64,000 nucleotides of DNA from Epithemia pelagica (Eukaryota > Bacillariophyta > Bacillariophyceae > Surirellales > Surirellaceae). The notes below the pieces were generated by a model. That model searched no databases and had not been told where the DNA came from. It saw only the letters and a list, made by a program, of their open reading frames with translations. Below are positions 29,641-39,099 of this stretch, one piece after another. Location: NCBI GenBank assembly GCA_946965045.2, contig OX337231.1, positions 1,550,001 through 1,614,000 on the forward strand, in the 5' to 3' direction. Numbering within the stretch: the stretch's first letter is position 1; each line of letters opens with the position of its first letter. Both the position numbers and the translations under genes were made by a program.

Positions 29641-31248
29641 CTAAGTAATTTCAGAGGTGGAACCATTCTGAGACGATCTATCGGCTCGGCCTTCATCAAC
29701 CAACGGAAGGTACTCTGACCAAGACGCAGAGTTTGATTCTGCCCCCTCTCGTATCCGAATAGAAGACGAGATTTCATTCCAGTCGCTTGTCAGAAACGTT
29801 GCAACCGCTGCGATGTTGACTAGGAGATAGGGAGGCCAAATACATCTCCAAGCTGCTTTCAGGCCGCCGTCTTGAACGACAGCGAAAAGATACGAAGCGG
29901 GCAGACCCAATAACCACAATGACACCACTGTCAAGGTGCCAAATGTCCATTGCATGCCAAGTCCTGTCGAAATACCCATATTGACAGCGAAGCAACTCAG
30001 TATTACGAAGTAAAGACACACGTCAAACCAGATTTTGTCGCATAGATCGATGACCTCATCCTCTTTCGTGAAAATAGAAAAGAGGACATAGCGATATCTG
30101 TACATCAGCAACGACAGCATTGAGAAGAACATGAAGCTGCACAACAATGTACCTGCAGCCAAAAGTTTCGCAAGGCGAACATTGTGCGTCATGGCGGCAC
30201 CCAACCTTACTGCCAACGCAATACCGATCCCCATGGGAAACATGAACATGATGAACATAACTTGACTGGGAACTGTATGGGCCGATAAAGGTAGCACTCC
30301 CATTGTCCCGATTATCAGGGCCAATGATTCCCAATAAACCCACTCCAGTGAGGAAAGCATCCCTCCAACTCCGAGATGCCAGAACGCCATGAATGGTTTC
30401 CAGGATATAACTTCACGCCAAGCCCCCAGACCAGGCCACGTTTCAGGATGGTGAGGTTTCCATATGGAGATCCAGCTAACAACAGAGATGGATTCAAAAA
30501 TGTAGAAGAGCGTGATAGCAAGGGCAGCACCCTCAAAACCAATGTACCGAACAAACACTTCCAGGCAGATTGGAAGCACCAGTAAAGTGGATATCAAAGT
30601 GCAAATCACCAATGGCATCATAATGTTCTGTGCAGAAAGGAACTTCCAAGTAACTGTGTACAATGAAGAAAAGGGAAAGCTCAGGGCGTAGATCACGTAA
30701 AACTCATGAGCGTGTTGTGCCACTGCTGGATCTTGGCCAAAAAACACCAGTAGGTCATCCATGAAGAAAACCAAAATGGCGTTTAGCGGAAGTATCACAA
30801 CAATAGTTGACACGTATCCTCGAAGCACAACAAGGCCAACTTCTTGGTAGTTCTTCGCCGCGAAAGCTTGGGGAGCCAACGTGTCGCATGCATTGAAGAA
30901 ACCCTGAAGGACTGCCAGAATTACAAGATTGCCGGTAAGATTGGCTAAGGAATAACCGTCAAGATAAATGTGTCCGAATCGGCGTCCAATGTAGGATGCA
31001 GTTAGAAATGGCGGGACAACAAAACTGAGATTCACAATAACAGTTGGCAACGCCAAACTCGATAGGGAACGAAGTTCTTTCTTTAGCGACAACGTCTCCA
31101 GAATCTCGGCCTCCGCGATATCGTTCCATTGATTTTGCCGTGGTTGATTACTTTTCGTATTTGCTATGTGTTGGCATTGTCGATCGTATAGATACAATGT
31201 TGTCTTGGAATCCTTTAATGGTGTTCTTGTTTCGGCTTCATTCATCAT
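29641..31248 (-). CDS. MATE family efflux transporter
   Basis: 535 residues with twelve hydrophobic segments and the MATE pattern. The first bundle has LALPTVIVNLSFVVPPFLTA followed by LDGYSLANLTGNLVILAVLQ and FFNACDTLAPQAFAAKNYQEVG, the best-conserved family stretch. The second bundle begins near WHLGVGGMLSSLEWVYWESL. These carriers exchange protons or Na+ for organic cations and secondary metabolites. Both termini are polar, consistent with a cytosolic location. The start is the ATG at 31248 (MMNEAETRT). One TAGGAGTA motif lies at 31342, about 95 bp upstream. Confidence 0.93.
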   Translation of the reverse strand: MMNEAETRTPLKDSKTTLYLYDRQCQHIANTKSNQPRQNQWNDIAEAEILETLSLKKELRSLSSLALPTVIVNLSFVVPPFLTASYIGRRFGHIYLDGYSLANLTGNLVILAVLQGFFNACDTLAPQAFAAKNYQEVGLVVLRGYVSTIVVILPLNAILVFFMDDLLVFFGQDPAVAQHAHEFYVIYALSFPFSSLYTVTWKFLSAQNIMMPLVICTLISTLLVLPICLEVFVRYIGFEGAALAITLFYIFESISVVSWISIWKPHHPETWPGLGAWREVISWKPFMAFWHLGVGGMLSSLEWVYWESLALIIGTMGVLPLSAHTVPSQVMFIMFMFPMGIGIALAVRLGAAMTHNVRLAKLLAAGTLLCSFMFFSMLSLLMYRYRYVLFSIFTKEDEVIDLCDKIWFDVCLYFVILSCFAVNMGISTGLGMQWTFGTLTVVSLWLLGLPASYLFAVVQDGGLKAAWRCIWPPYLLVNIAAVATFLTSDWNEISSSIRIREGAESNSASWSEYLPLVDEGRADRSSQNGSTSEIT

Positions 31249-31578
31249 CGTCTGATGCCTGAGGCACCATCACACATGTCGACAAGTGCGACTCCCCTGC
31301 CTGAAACCTTTCGCGGCAGGCCACCAGCTATTACGACTAGGTAGGAGTATGCCTTCTGTTGTTGTTGTCGCCCGTTCAAGTTCGCCTATCTATGGGCCAC
31401 ACCTTTGTAGGAGAAGGAATGTCCTGCTTCGTGAATGCTCCTCAATGCATCTGTTCAAGTCAATGAGCAAAGAAGCTAACAATGGATTTCTGAATGACTA
31501 TATAGTACGTAGCATGCTAAACACCATTAATTCAGGCGCTGATTTCGATGTTGTCCGCAAAAGAGCCACTGCGTTGAG
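31249..31578. other. Gene-free stretch with one TAGGAGTA motif
   Basis: Upstream of the MATE start and downstream of TAB2. A plus-strand frame here runs into the TAB2 antisense and looks spurious. It contains TAGGAGTA at 31342-31349. Confidence 0.4.
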
Positions 31579-32604
31579 TTATATGTTGGCGGGTAATTGT
31601 CGCAGTAGCCAGAAGCCTTCTGGATCGCTGTCATCGTCTTCTTGCACACAAACAAAATGGAGGCCCTTCAATGATGCCTTACCCTCCTCAAGGGCAGCAG
31701 CTTCAGTTCGCTGCTGATCGTTAAGGCGGGCCAAAAGATATTCTGTATCAATGTCTGTTTCCATGACAAGAATGCGTTTCCGCAAATCAGCTGTAAGTGC
31801 CACCACTTCCGTTCCAGCCAGCCATGAAGCAAGGGCCTTGGCTCTGGCCGACAAAATAACCACACCCTGAACAAAGGAATCTCCAGGTATATCCTTTGGA
31901 ATTGCACACAAACGACCCTGGCCGACTGTTTCGCTGTTGACTCCACCGCCGGGCAGAAACTCGGCCACTGGCAAGGCCACAAAGGCATATTTTTCGCCGC
32001 GAAGAGCATCAGGGAGTTTCACGGGAGTTCGTACATCCAAGAACGATGTTGCGGAGCTTCCAATCATGTTTCGATTATATCCTTCCATGGCAGGATACAC
32101 ATCCCTATGCCTCTCCTCCAACCACGTAGCCAAAGCAAGCGTACACCGACTGGGGCGAGAAGTCACGGACAAATCTTGCAACGCAATGTTCAGCATGTTG
32201 AACATGGCTCCTCGAAAGAATCTAATGATATTGGGTTTTGTATCCGAATTCTCAATAAGATCATCGACCACTTGCCGAACCATTTTGGAGTTGACTTGGT
32301 TCGACGGCAGCTCATGTCGATAACGGAAGCTACCGGCAGAATCTGTCACAAGCACCTCCCACAACTTTTTCCCATTCTTCACCACAGGACGACTATAGCA
32401 ATCCAATTCCCATTCATCGGTGGCGGCATCTGCATCAATCACAGTAAACTCTACAGTGTCTGAGACAGGGGGATTCGATGCCAAATCTGTGCTTGCAGAA
32501 GATCTGGATCCAGCTTTCACACAACTCCTTGCTTGACGAGAGACAAACCCGACAGACCGACCGCAAAGCACATTAGCAATCAAGAACCATGCCCATACTA
32601 TCAT
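31579..32604 (-). CDS. TAB2-like plastid translation factor
   Basis: 341 residues from the ATG at 32604 (the open frame continues to a TTG). The mature domain matches the Tab2/Atab2 (DUF1092) family: WELDCYSRPVVKNGKKLWEV at the start, then LPSNQVNSKMVRQVVDDLI, IIRFFRGAMFNMLNIA, PSRCTLALATWLEERHRDVY and YAFVALPVAEFLPGG. In Chlamydomonas and Arabidopsis this RNA-binding protein activates translation of photosystem I reaction-centre mRNAs. The N-terminus is a signal peptide ending near GRSVGFVSRQ. The Phe at the cleavage region fits diatom plastid targeting. Confidence 0.88.
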   Translation of the reverse strand: MIVWAWFLIANVLCGRSVGFVSRQARSCVKAGSRSSASTDLASNPPVSDTVEFTVIDADAATDEWELDCYSRPVVKNGKKLWEVLVTDSAGSFRYRHELPSNQVNSKMVRQVVDDLIENSDTKPNIIRFFRGAMFNMLNIALQDLSVTSRPSRCTLALATWLEERHRDVYPAMEGYNRNMIGSSATSFLDVRTPVKLPDALRGEKYAFVALPVAEFLPGGGVNSETVGQGRLCAIPKDIPGDSFVQGVVILSARAKALASWLAGTEVVALTADLRKRILVMETDIDTEYLLARLNDQQRTEAAALEEGKASLKGLHFVCVQEDDDSDPEGFWLLRQLPANI

Positions 32605-33460
32605 CGTGATTCCCCTCAATTTGAGAACCGTATTGTTGTGTTGTTGTATTAACGGTAGCTCTCGCTAGTTCAACTCGGACGCCGATGATGGAATGAGAGA
32701 AAGATGGTGGAGCGATGAGTTTAGAGTTTACGTCAAGTGATGTGTGTGCGGATTGACGCCGAGAAGAAACGACGCACACCACGCACGACACGTGTATTGG
32801 CCACAGGTGCAATTGGGAATTTCTACTGTGACACAATGTGTAGCGGGAATGGCGAAAGCGACAGGTGTCTTGCTGCGTCGCAGGTCTGTGCGTGTTTCAC
32901 CTCTTGCGGGTTCGTTCCAATTCATTTGGTCATCACAAACAACGGGGTGTGGGTAACCTCGTTGTTAGACCAACTATTGTATCGATTCCTTTCCTTTTCT
33001 TCTTTTTCTTCGGGCAACCATCGCCCGCTATTTTTTATTGATAGGATAGAGAGGAAATTGTAAGTTAGGTCGAGTGGAATGGCCGTTCCGATGAGTGGTC
33101 ATTGGACCCAAAGCGCCGCTGCTCATGTCCAGTCCATGGCGCTGGACAGACGCTTCGCGCATTGCGTTTTTACGGTTTTGAGCTTATGATTGTATCTCAA
33201 TGAACCCATTTTCACTTTGCTTTTGAAGAATAATTTTGTACGATAATCAGAAACAAGTGTTGGGGTCTTAAACTCCTGAAAGGGGGTTCTCCGCCGATCA
33301 CCCGGCCAATCTGCAACCGAGATTTCGTGTGAATTCCGCTGCATTTTGCCCTCTTGTTGTACGGTCCCCTCCTTTTATTTCAAGGGTCCCTGTACATTCC
33401 CAATTTGCAATAATTTCGTCCTCTTCGTCTCCGTTAGACGAACGCAAGAGTGGAGCAGCC
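32605..33460. other. Gene-free promoter region, 856 bp
   Basis: Divergent promoter region between TAB2 and the CDK gene. Short open frames here have no recognisable content. I found no repeats or RNA genes. Confidence 0.45.
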
Positions 33461-35018
33461 ATGGCCACTGCTTCCACAATGGTACGACCTCCGGCTGGAC
33501 GGCCGCCCCCACCGCCGGGTCGCCCACGTCCTCCTTCGGTTGCGCGAAAGGGGCCCGTTCCTCCCCCACCGCCTCCGAAAAAAGGCCAACTTTCGAAACC
33601 GAAACCTCCACCCAAACCAGCAGCCAAGACTGTGAATAAACGCCCGGCTCTGACTTCCTCTGGAAATGATGCCTCTTCTTCTCCCAAACGTGCCAAAATT
33701 GGCCGTGTATATATTATGGCCCCAATTGTTCTTCGTGATGTGAATGTGTTCCAGAGGAAATATCAGGTTGGTCAGGGTACCTACGGCAGTGTCTTCGTGG
33801 GACAGGATAAGGTTTCGAATGAAATTGTCGCTCTCAAACGCATCAACACGAAGCAAGAAGAGAACGGTTTCCCTATCACTGCTTTGCGTGAAGTGAAAAT
33901 ATTGAAGGCGTTGACCCACCCAAACATTGTGACGCTCAAAGAGATTGTGACCTCAAAGGGTATGTTTCTCTATCCATGTCGTTCGTTATCATACCGGCGT
34001 GCATGTTTCGCGCGTTGCTCGTTTGCCCACGAAACAGCGTGCAGTTCTAAACGCCCACAGTCAATGCGTGTTTACTATCACGGATCGCGCTTTCTTGTTC
34101 GTGTGCGCTCTGTATAAAGCTTTGCGATATTTTTCGTATTTTTGCCTGAATTGTTTCTGACAATTGTGCTCTTATTCGGGACCCATAGAACAAGGAACTA
34201 TCCCCAAAAATGTTTTCATGGTCTTTGAATATCTGGAGTACGACTTGACGGGCGTTCTAGAGACACCGGAGATCCACTTCACGCAGGATCACGTTAAATC
34301 GTGGTCGCAACAGCTTTTGAGTGGAGTTCATTACATGCACACCAACAAGGTTATTCATCGTGACCTGAAAGCGTCAAATCTTCTCATCAACAAGAAAGGA
34401 GAGCTCAAGATTGCTGACTGGGGCCTTGCCCGGAGTTGGAACAGTGACATGAAGCGCTTGACCAACAAGGTTATCACTTTGTGGTACCGCCCCCCTGAAC
34501 TCTTGCTCGGGTGCTTGGAGTACACGGACAAGATTGACATGTGGAGTGTAGGTTGCATTATCGCCGAGATGTTTCGTCGTTCTGGTTTCTTGAAGGGTGC
34601 GAACGAGGCTACCCAATTGGATTTGATTTTCCGCACATTTGGTCACCCGACGGAAGAAGATTGGCCTGATATTAAGAAAAAGTGCAAACTTTGGTCCAAA
34701 TTTGAACCTGCTCCTAGGGAGCGATTGCCGTGCCGTATTCGCGAAGCTCTCACTACGCAACTCCCTAACCCCAAGTGGATGACTGATCACGCAATCAATC
34801 TTATTGTCAAACTGTGCGAAATGAACCCCAATAAGCGATGGACCGCCGAACAGGCTCTCGACGCTGACTACTTCTTCGAGAACCCAATTGTGAAAACCCC
34901 TGATAAACTCTCCATGAAGTTTCCTGTTGCAAGCGTCCATGAGTGGGATTGTCGTCGTAAATATGAACAAAAGATGCAACAGCAACAACGCAAACTTCAA
35001 GCCACCACGCAAAAGTGA
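33461..35018 (+). CDS. CDK9/CDK12-type cyclin-dependent kinase
   Basis: Exons 33461-33959 and 34189-35018 join over a 229-bp intron (GTATGT...CCATAG) into 442 residues. The N-terminal 85 residues are Pro/Lys-rich. The kinase domain shows GQGTYGSVFVG, VALKRI and the cyclin-binding helix GFPITALREVKIL. The last is the PITALRE sequence that defines CDK9-type transcriptional kinases. HRDLKASN is the catalytic loop, and the T-loop leads to VITLWYRPPELLLG. The usual DFG is DWG (IADWGLARSW). Such kinases phosphorylate the RNA polymerase II C-terminal domain with a cyclin T/K partner. The C-terminus ends in a Gln-rich tail. CDKC of plants is the nearest analogue. Confidence 0.92.
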
Positions 35019-35196
35019 AATCGTTCCAGAAATCAAAATGATGAAAGCTGCGTGTGATTCTTGTTCTTCCTACCTTCCCAAAATCCCTACAAAAAATTCT
35101 TAATTTCCCGAAACCCCAACAAAAATTCAATGGACTCTCTACGTGATTAAATAGCGTTGATCCCTCTTCGTGATGCGTTTAATAAAAAACTTATCA

Positions 35197-36018
35197 TCAG
35201 CGATCGCACCCTTGGCCTCCGTTAGCAACTGCTCTGTAGTATCTATTGTCGCAGTAAATAGGTTTTCCTCCGCTGTTGATCGACGCCTTTTCAGCCAACT
35301 TTTCATCGTAGCTCAATCGCTGCAACATGGTAGGATCGTATTGATCATAAAGTGGCTTGTAGCTTGAAGCCGCATTAAAACTGATAATGGAGGCGATCCA
35401 AACGCCGCCAAGGCCAAATGAAAATGCTTTGAGACGATCCACAACTGGTTTGACTTTATCATTGTACAAGAACTTGTCACGCTTTTGTTCGGCATCCGTC
35501 TTCAATTCAAAGTCTCCATCGTACCAACCAGTTTCCTCAAACTCAACCACTTTGGATGTTAGCCGGGATCCAACATATCCCCATCCAGAGTAAATTCGAA
35601 GCAGCAGAAATCCAACAAATGACAAGGCTCCAACGTTGCTCGCGGCCACTTTTTGCAAGAGGTATCCCTCTTGTGTGTAGGTTGCTCCAGCAATGGGGAA
35701 GCAAACCGCGAAGAACACAACCAGGTAGACAATTCCAAACCGTGACAGCAAACCTTTCAAGTCAGCAGATGCCCACCCGAATAAAGGCTGCTTGGTCATG
35801 TCCAAGTACTCGTTGATTGGGCGCTGTGCCTCGGGGACTCCTTCGGAACCGAAACTCCGATCTGGCACTAGTTCTTCAAAGTCATTGAAACCATCCGATG
35901 CTGACACTTTGGTCAATCCAGCAGAAGACAGCTTTGTTTTCACATTCCAAGAATTGAAGGCGAAGGTTTGGCCCACCCAAAGCAATAAGAGTACTGGTGA
36001 TCCTACGAGAAACCTCAT
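35197..36018 (-). CDS. CGLD27-like plastid membrane protein (DUF1230)
   Basis: 273 residues. After a signal peptide (LVGSPVLLLLWVGQTFAFNS, with AF at the cleavage site as in diatom plastid precursors), the mature part has the DUF1230/CGLD27 pattern: QRPINEYLDMTKQPLFGWAS, LLRIYSGWGYVGSRLTSK, EFEETGWYDGDFELKTDAEQ and KRDKFLYNDKVKPVVDRL. Three or four membrane segments are visible. The family is conserved in cyanobacteria and photosynthetic eukaryotes and is needed for normal plastid function, reportedly under iron limitation in plants. The C-terminal CDNRYYRAVANGGQGCDR tail is an addition. Confidence 0.87.
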   Translation of the reverse strand: MRFLVGSPVLLLLWVGQTFAFNSWNVKTKLSSAGLTKVSASDGFNDFEELVPDRSFGSEGVPEAQRPINEYLDMTKQPLFGWASADLKGLLSRFGIVYLVVFFAVCFPIAGATYTQEGYLLQKVAASNVGALSFVGFLLLRIYSGWGYVGSRLTSKVVEFEETGWYDGDFELKTDAEQKRDKFLYNDKVKPVVDRLKAFSFGLGGVWIASIISFNAASSYKPLYDQYDPTMLQRLSYDEKLAEKASINSGGKPIYCDNRYYRAVANGGQGCDR

Positions 36019-36321
36019 GGTCGTTCATGAATTGAGATTTTTGTTAGACGAGAAATGAGAACGAATAAAAGAATTCCATCGGATGTCGCATGTCACACTA
36101 AGTACACGTCATCGCTCCAACCGTGACAGCTGGGAAGTGTGCTGGTGCGGAGCCCGCGCGTGCAGCAAGACGGACGGAGGACAGACCAGGAAGCAGCGCA
36201 GATGTTTCTGTCTTGACGAGCTCGCGTTTCTGGGTTGTTCGACAGATTTCCGCGAATGCGAACAGTGGAAGATCTGGATACTGGATACTGGATACTCATT
36301 AGCTCCACAAGCGAATCGAAG

Positions 36322-37575
36322 ATGTTGCGCTTGACAATGAGAGGCATCTTTCTGGTAATCTTGATCTGTCTTGAATTCGCCGCGTATTCGGTGCAAGGTT
36401 CTGTTCAGCCTGAACCGGTCTCTTCGCATTGGAAGGGTGAAATCAGCTCGACGAGGAAGGATACGATCGAGGACGCCGTGACTGCTGGAGGTGCCGTTCC
36501 TGTGATTGATCTTGGTCGAGACGACAACGACGACGAGCTGGTTCTGGAAATTGCGAGAGCCTGCGAAAGTCCAGGTTTCTTTCAAGTCATCAACCATGGG
36601 ATTCCCCAGTTGCTCATGGACTCGTTTCGCGACCAATGCAGACTCTATTTTGCCTTGGACGATGAGACGAAGCAATCGTGGAAACGACAAGCTGACAATG
36701 CACGAGGATTTTTTGATGATGAACTTACCAAGCAAGTTCGCGATTGGAAAGAGTGCTTAGATATGGGTGTTCCAGGCTCTCGTGACTGGACATTGCCCGA
36801 CGATGATCCGCGAAATGCGTGTTTGGACGGATTCAATCGCTTTCCTCCTGTGGAAATTCTTCCTGATTATCGCAGAGTTTCTGTCGAGTACTTCCAAGCA
36901 TGCGAGGAACTCTCAAAACGTCTTGCCAAGTTAATGACAAGGGGTCTCGGTCGTTCGGACAGTGACCCATTCTTGTTGGATTTGGCAGCCAATCACTCTT
37001 CCTACTTGAGAACAAACTACTATCCTCGATATCATGTCCAAAGGGAAACGCATCCTCCACAATTGGGAATATCACCCCACAAAGACGCTGGGTTCCTGAC
37101 GGTCTTACTGCAAGATGATGACTGTCATTTACTTCAGGTCCCAAGTCATGGAACTCATGGTCCATGGAACACTGTAAAACCTATCCCAGGCGCACTAACG
37201 ATCAACACGGGTGATATGGCCCAAGTATGGTCCAATGGCCGATACCGAGCTCCCCTTCACCGCGTCTTGACAAACTCGGAGAAACCACGATACTCGGCGC
37301 CATTTTTCTACAATCCACCTTACCATGCAAAAGTGGAACCCGTACGACAGGGAAATGACCACAATCGGTACCATCCCGTTCTTTGGGCCTATTTTCGCGC
37401 CTTGCGCTTTGCGGGAGACTTGACGGATTTGGGTGTCGAAATTCAAATTGAAGACTTTGAAACTGGAGAATCCAAGCCATCAGAACACCTCCGAAGACAG
37501 AAAGTCTTCTTGCAACGAGGATTGGCGTATCAACCATTTGACGTGGAACGTTATCGAGAAATCCTCCAAGCGTAG
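36322..37575 (+). CDS. Isopenicillin-N-synthase-like 2OG-Fe(II) oxygenase
   Basis: 417 residues from the ATG at 36322 (another in-frame ATG lies at 36337). A signal peptide (RGIFLVILICLEFAAYSVQG) suggests entry to the ER. The DIOX_N part is seen in VPVIDLGRD and GFFQVINHGIPQLLMD. The double-stranded beta-helix core has ISPHKDAGFLTVLLQ (His253, Asp255), APLHRVL (His313) and RYSAPFF (Arg323, Ser325). That is the complete iron triad and the RxS 2-oxoglutarate site. It belongs to the plant-type DOXC/IPNS-like group; the substrate is unknown. It is convergent with another 2OG oxygenase gene at 37757. Confidence 0.9.
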   Translation: MLRLTMRGIFLVILICLEFAAYSVQGSVQPEPVSSHWKGEISSTRKDTIEDAVTAGGAVPVIDLGRDDNDDELVLEIARACESPGFFQVINHGIPQLLMDSFRDQCRLYFALDDETKQSWKRQADNARGFFDDELTKQVRDWKECLDMGVPGSRDWTLPDDDPRNACLDGFNRFPPVEILPDYRRVSVEYFQACEELSKRLAKLMTRGLGRSDSDPFLLDLAANHSSYLRTNYYPRYHVQRETHPPQLGISPHKDAGFLTVLLQDDDCHLLQVPSHGTHGPWNTVKPIPGALTINTGDMAQVWSNGRYRAPLHRVLTNSEKPRYSAPFFYNPPYHAKVEPVRQGNDHNRYHPVLWAYFRALRFAGDLTDLGVEIQIEDFETGESKPSEHLRRQKVFLQRGLAYQPFDVERYREILQA

Positions 37576-37756
37576 AAAAATGACTAAACATACTTAGATT
37601 TCGACTTGTACATAAATCTGTACTTTATCAAAGAGGAAACAACTCTTTCTTCGTGGACTCCATGCTCACTATCAATCAGGCTTGATTTTTCCTCTATGGT
37701 GCTTAAACATTTTATTTTCATTACCAGGCCAAACCGCTAAAGATCAGATACTCCTA

Positions 37757-38863
37757 CTACAATTCATCGTTTTCGTCTGGGTTTTTGGGATGATATGGGT
37801 ATCTTTCTCCATTCGGAGCAATCCAGAATCCTTCAACTCCCGGTCCACTCCATTTCACGGAATCCGTAGAGCGGCACCAATGATTCGGACAGTCAGGTTC
37901 CGTGATACCCGTACCTCTCATTTCCAATTTGGTTTGGCGTTTCTTGTCGGGCGGTGGATTGACCCACTCAGGTGGAACGGCATAATGAGCTTCTTTTCCG
38001 TGATCAATTTCCCTCCAACCGCGAGAAGGGTAATAATGAACAAAGAGCGATGTATACCATGTCCCACGGAATGGCTTTGGACGACCATGCCAGCATTTGG
38101 AGGATTCGTAAAAGAGCATGTCACCAGGAGTCAAATAGACTTCGTGAGTGCGTCCTTGAAAGTCCTCGATGTATATTGGCCATGGCTCTATGGAGAATGA
38201 GAATGAGAGAACATTCATTACATTGCAAGATATGGAATGCACCTTTCACTCACCTGCATCTTCGGAAGAATCAATATGGAGAATGAAGGAAATTATATGT
38301 GTTTGCATTCGATCAACATGCATGTAGAGGGCCGATTCGTTTCGGTACAACCGAAATCCATACGCTGTGAAAGGAGTCAATTCCATACCGGCCCATGTTT
38401 CGGCGTAATGCTTTAGTTCATGAAGAGCCCGTCTAGTCAAGTCTGGTCGGGAAATAAACCAGGCGGGTGGGCCACCCATGACAAGCGGTTGACCTTCCAC
38501 TCGCTTTGCATCATATCCGTCGCGAATGCCTTGTTGCAATGCTTCGAGGAGATCCTGTGGACACCGGGCCAAACCAAAGCCATGTTCCGTAAAGTTGGGT
38601 GCCAGAATGGCCGAGCGCATCGTTTGGATGAACCCTTCGTAGCGATCTTGAGGATCTTCAATTTCTTCCACTTGCTGGATTCTGGACTGCATCAAGTTTC
38701 GGTATCCTTCTGTATTCGGAATAAAGGTTTCGACAGGCCAAGTGTAATTGCGATCATGATATCCTGCCACCCTTACGTTCTCGTCCATGGCTGCCGTCAC
38801 TGATACTAGCAATGAAGCAATCAGCAGAACTATTGCCACTATAGATACTTTTGACGAAGCCAT
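37757..38863 (-). CDS. Secreted prolyl-4-hydroxylase-like 2OG oxygenase
   Basis: Two exons, 38863-38254 and 38187-37757, joined over a 66-bp intron (GTGAGT...CCATAG) that restores DAEPWPIYIEDF. The product is 346 residues. The N-terminus is a signal peptide (VSIVAIVLLIASLLVSVTAA). The catalytic core has YMHVDRMQTH (HxD) followed by SFILHIDSS, then CWHGRPKPFRGTWYTSLFVH with the distal His and a basic residue for 2-oxoglutarate. The spacing fits the prolyl-4-hydroxylase alpha-subunit-like family. Asn-x-Ser/Thr glycosylation sites support an ER/Golgi or secreted location. The intron is confirmed by frame, but no EST support is available here. Confidence 0.83.
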
Positions 38864-39099
38864 TTCCGTCCTTCCAAATCGGTCAAACGACGAATGGGTT
38901 ACCATGGTGAATGATTCGAAATGGACGGAAATGACCGTTCCCAAACGATGTGACAGAATGAGAACCACTTCTTATCTAAGCGTGGCCGGCGATCGCGCAG
39001 GACAGCTTTCAGGATCAACCACTGACTATGGGTAGTGGATGTTTACGATAAAATATGCTGCATCCTCTCTACCAGAGAATGTGTCAGTCACCATTCACC

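Noticed and set aside
31286-31717. 143-residue plus-strand frame with a basic N-terminus
   Set aside because: Its 3' half is antisense to the well-supported TAB2 gene, it has no recognisable domain, and it stops without a sensible end.
36235-36321. N-terminal extension of the IPNS-like oxygenase
   Set aside because: It begins at TTG and would hide a clear signal peptide that starts at the ATG at 36322 or 36337.
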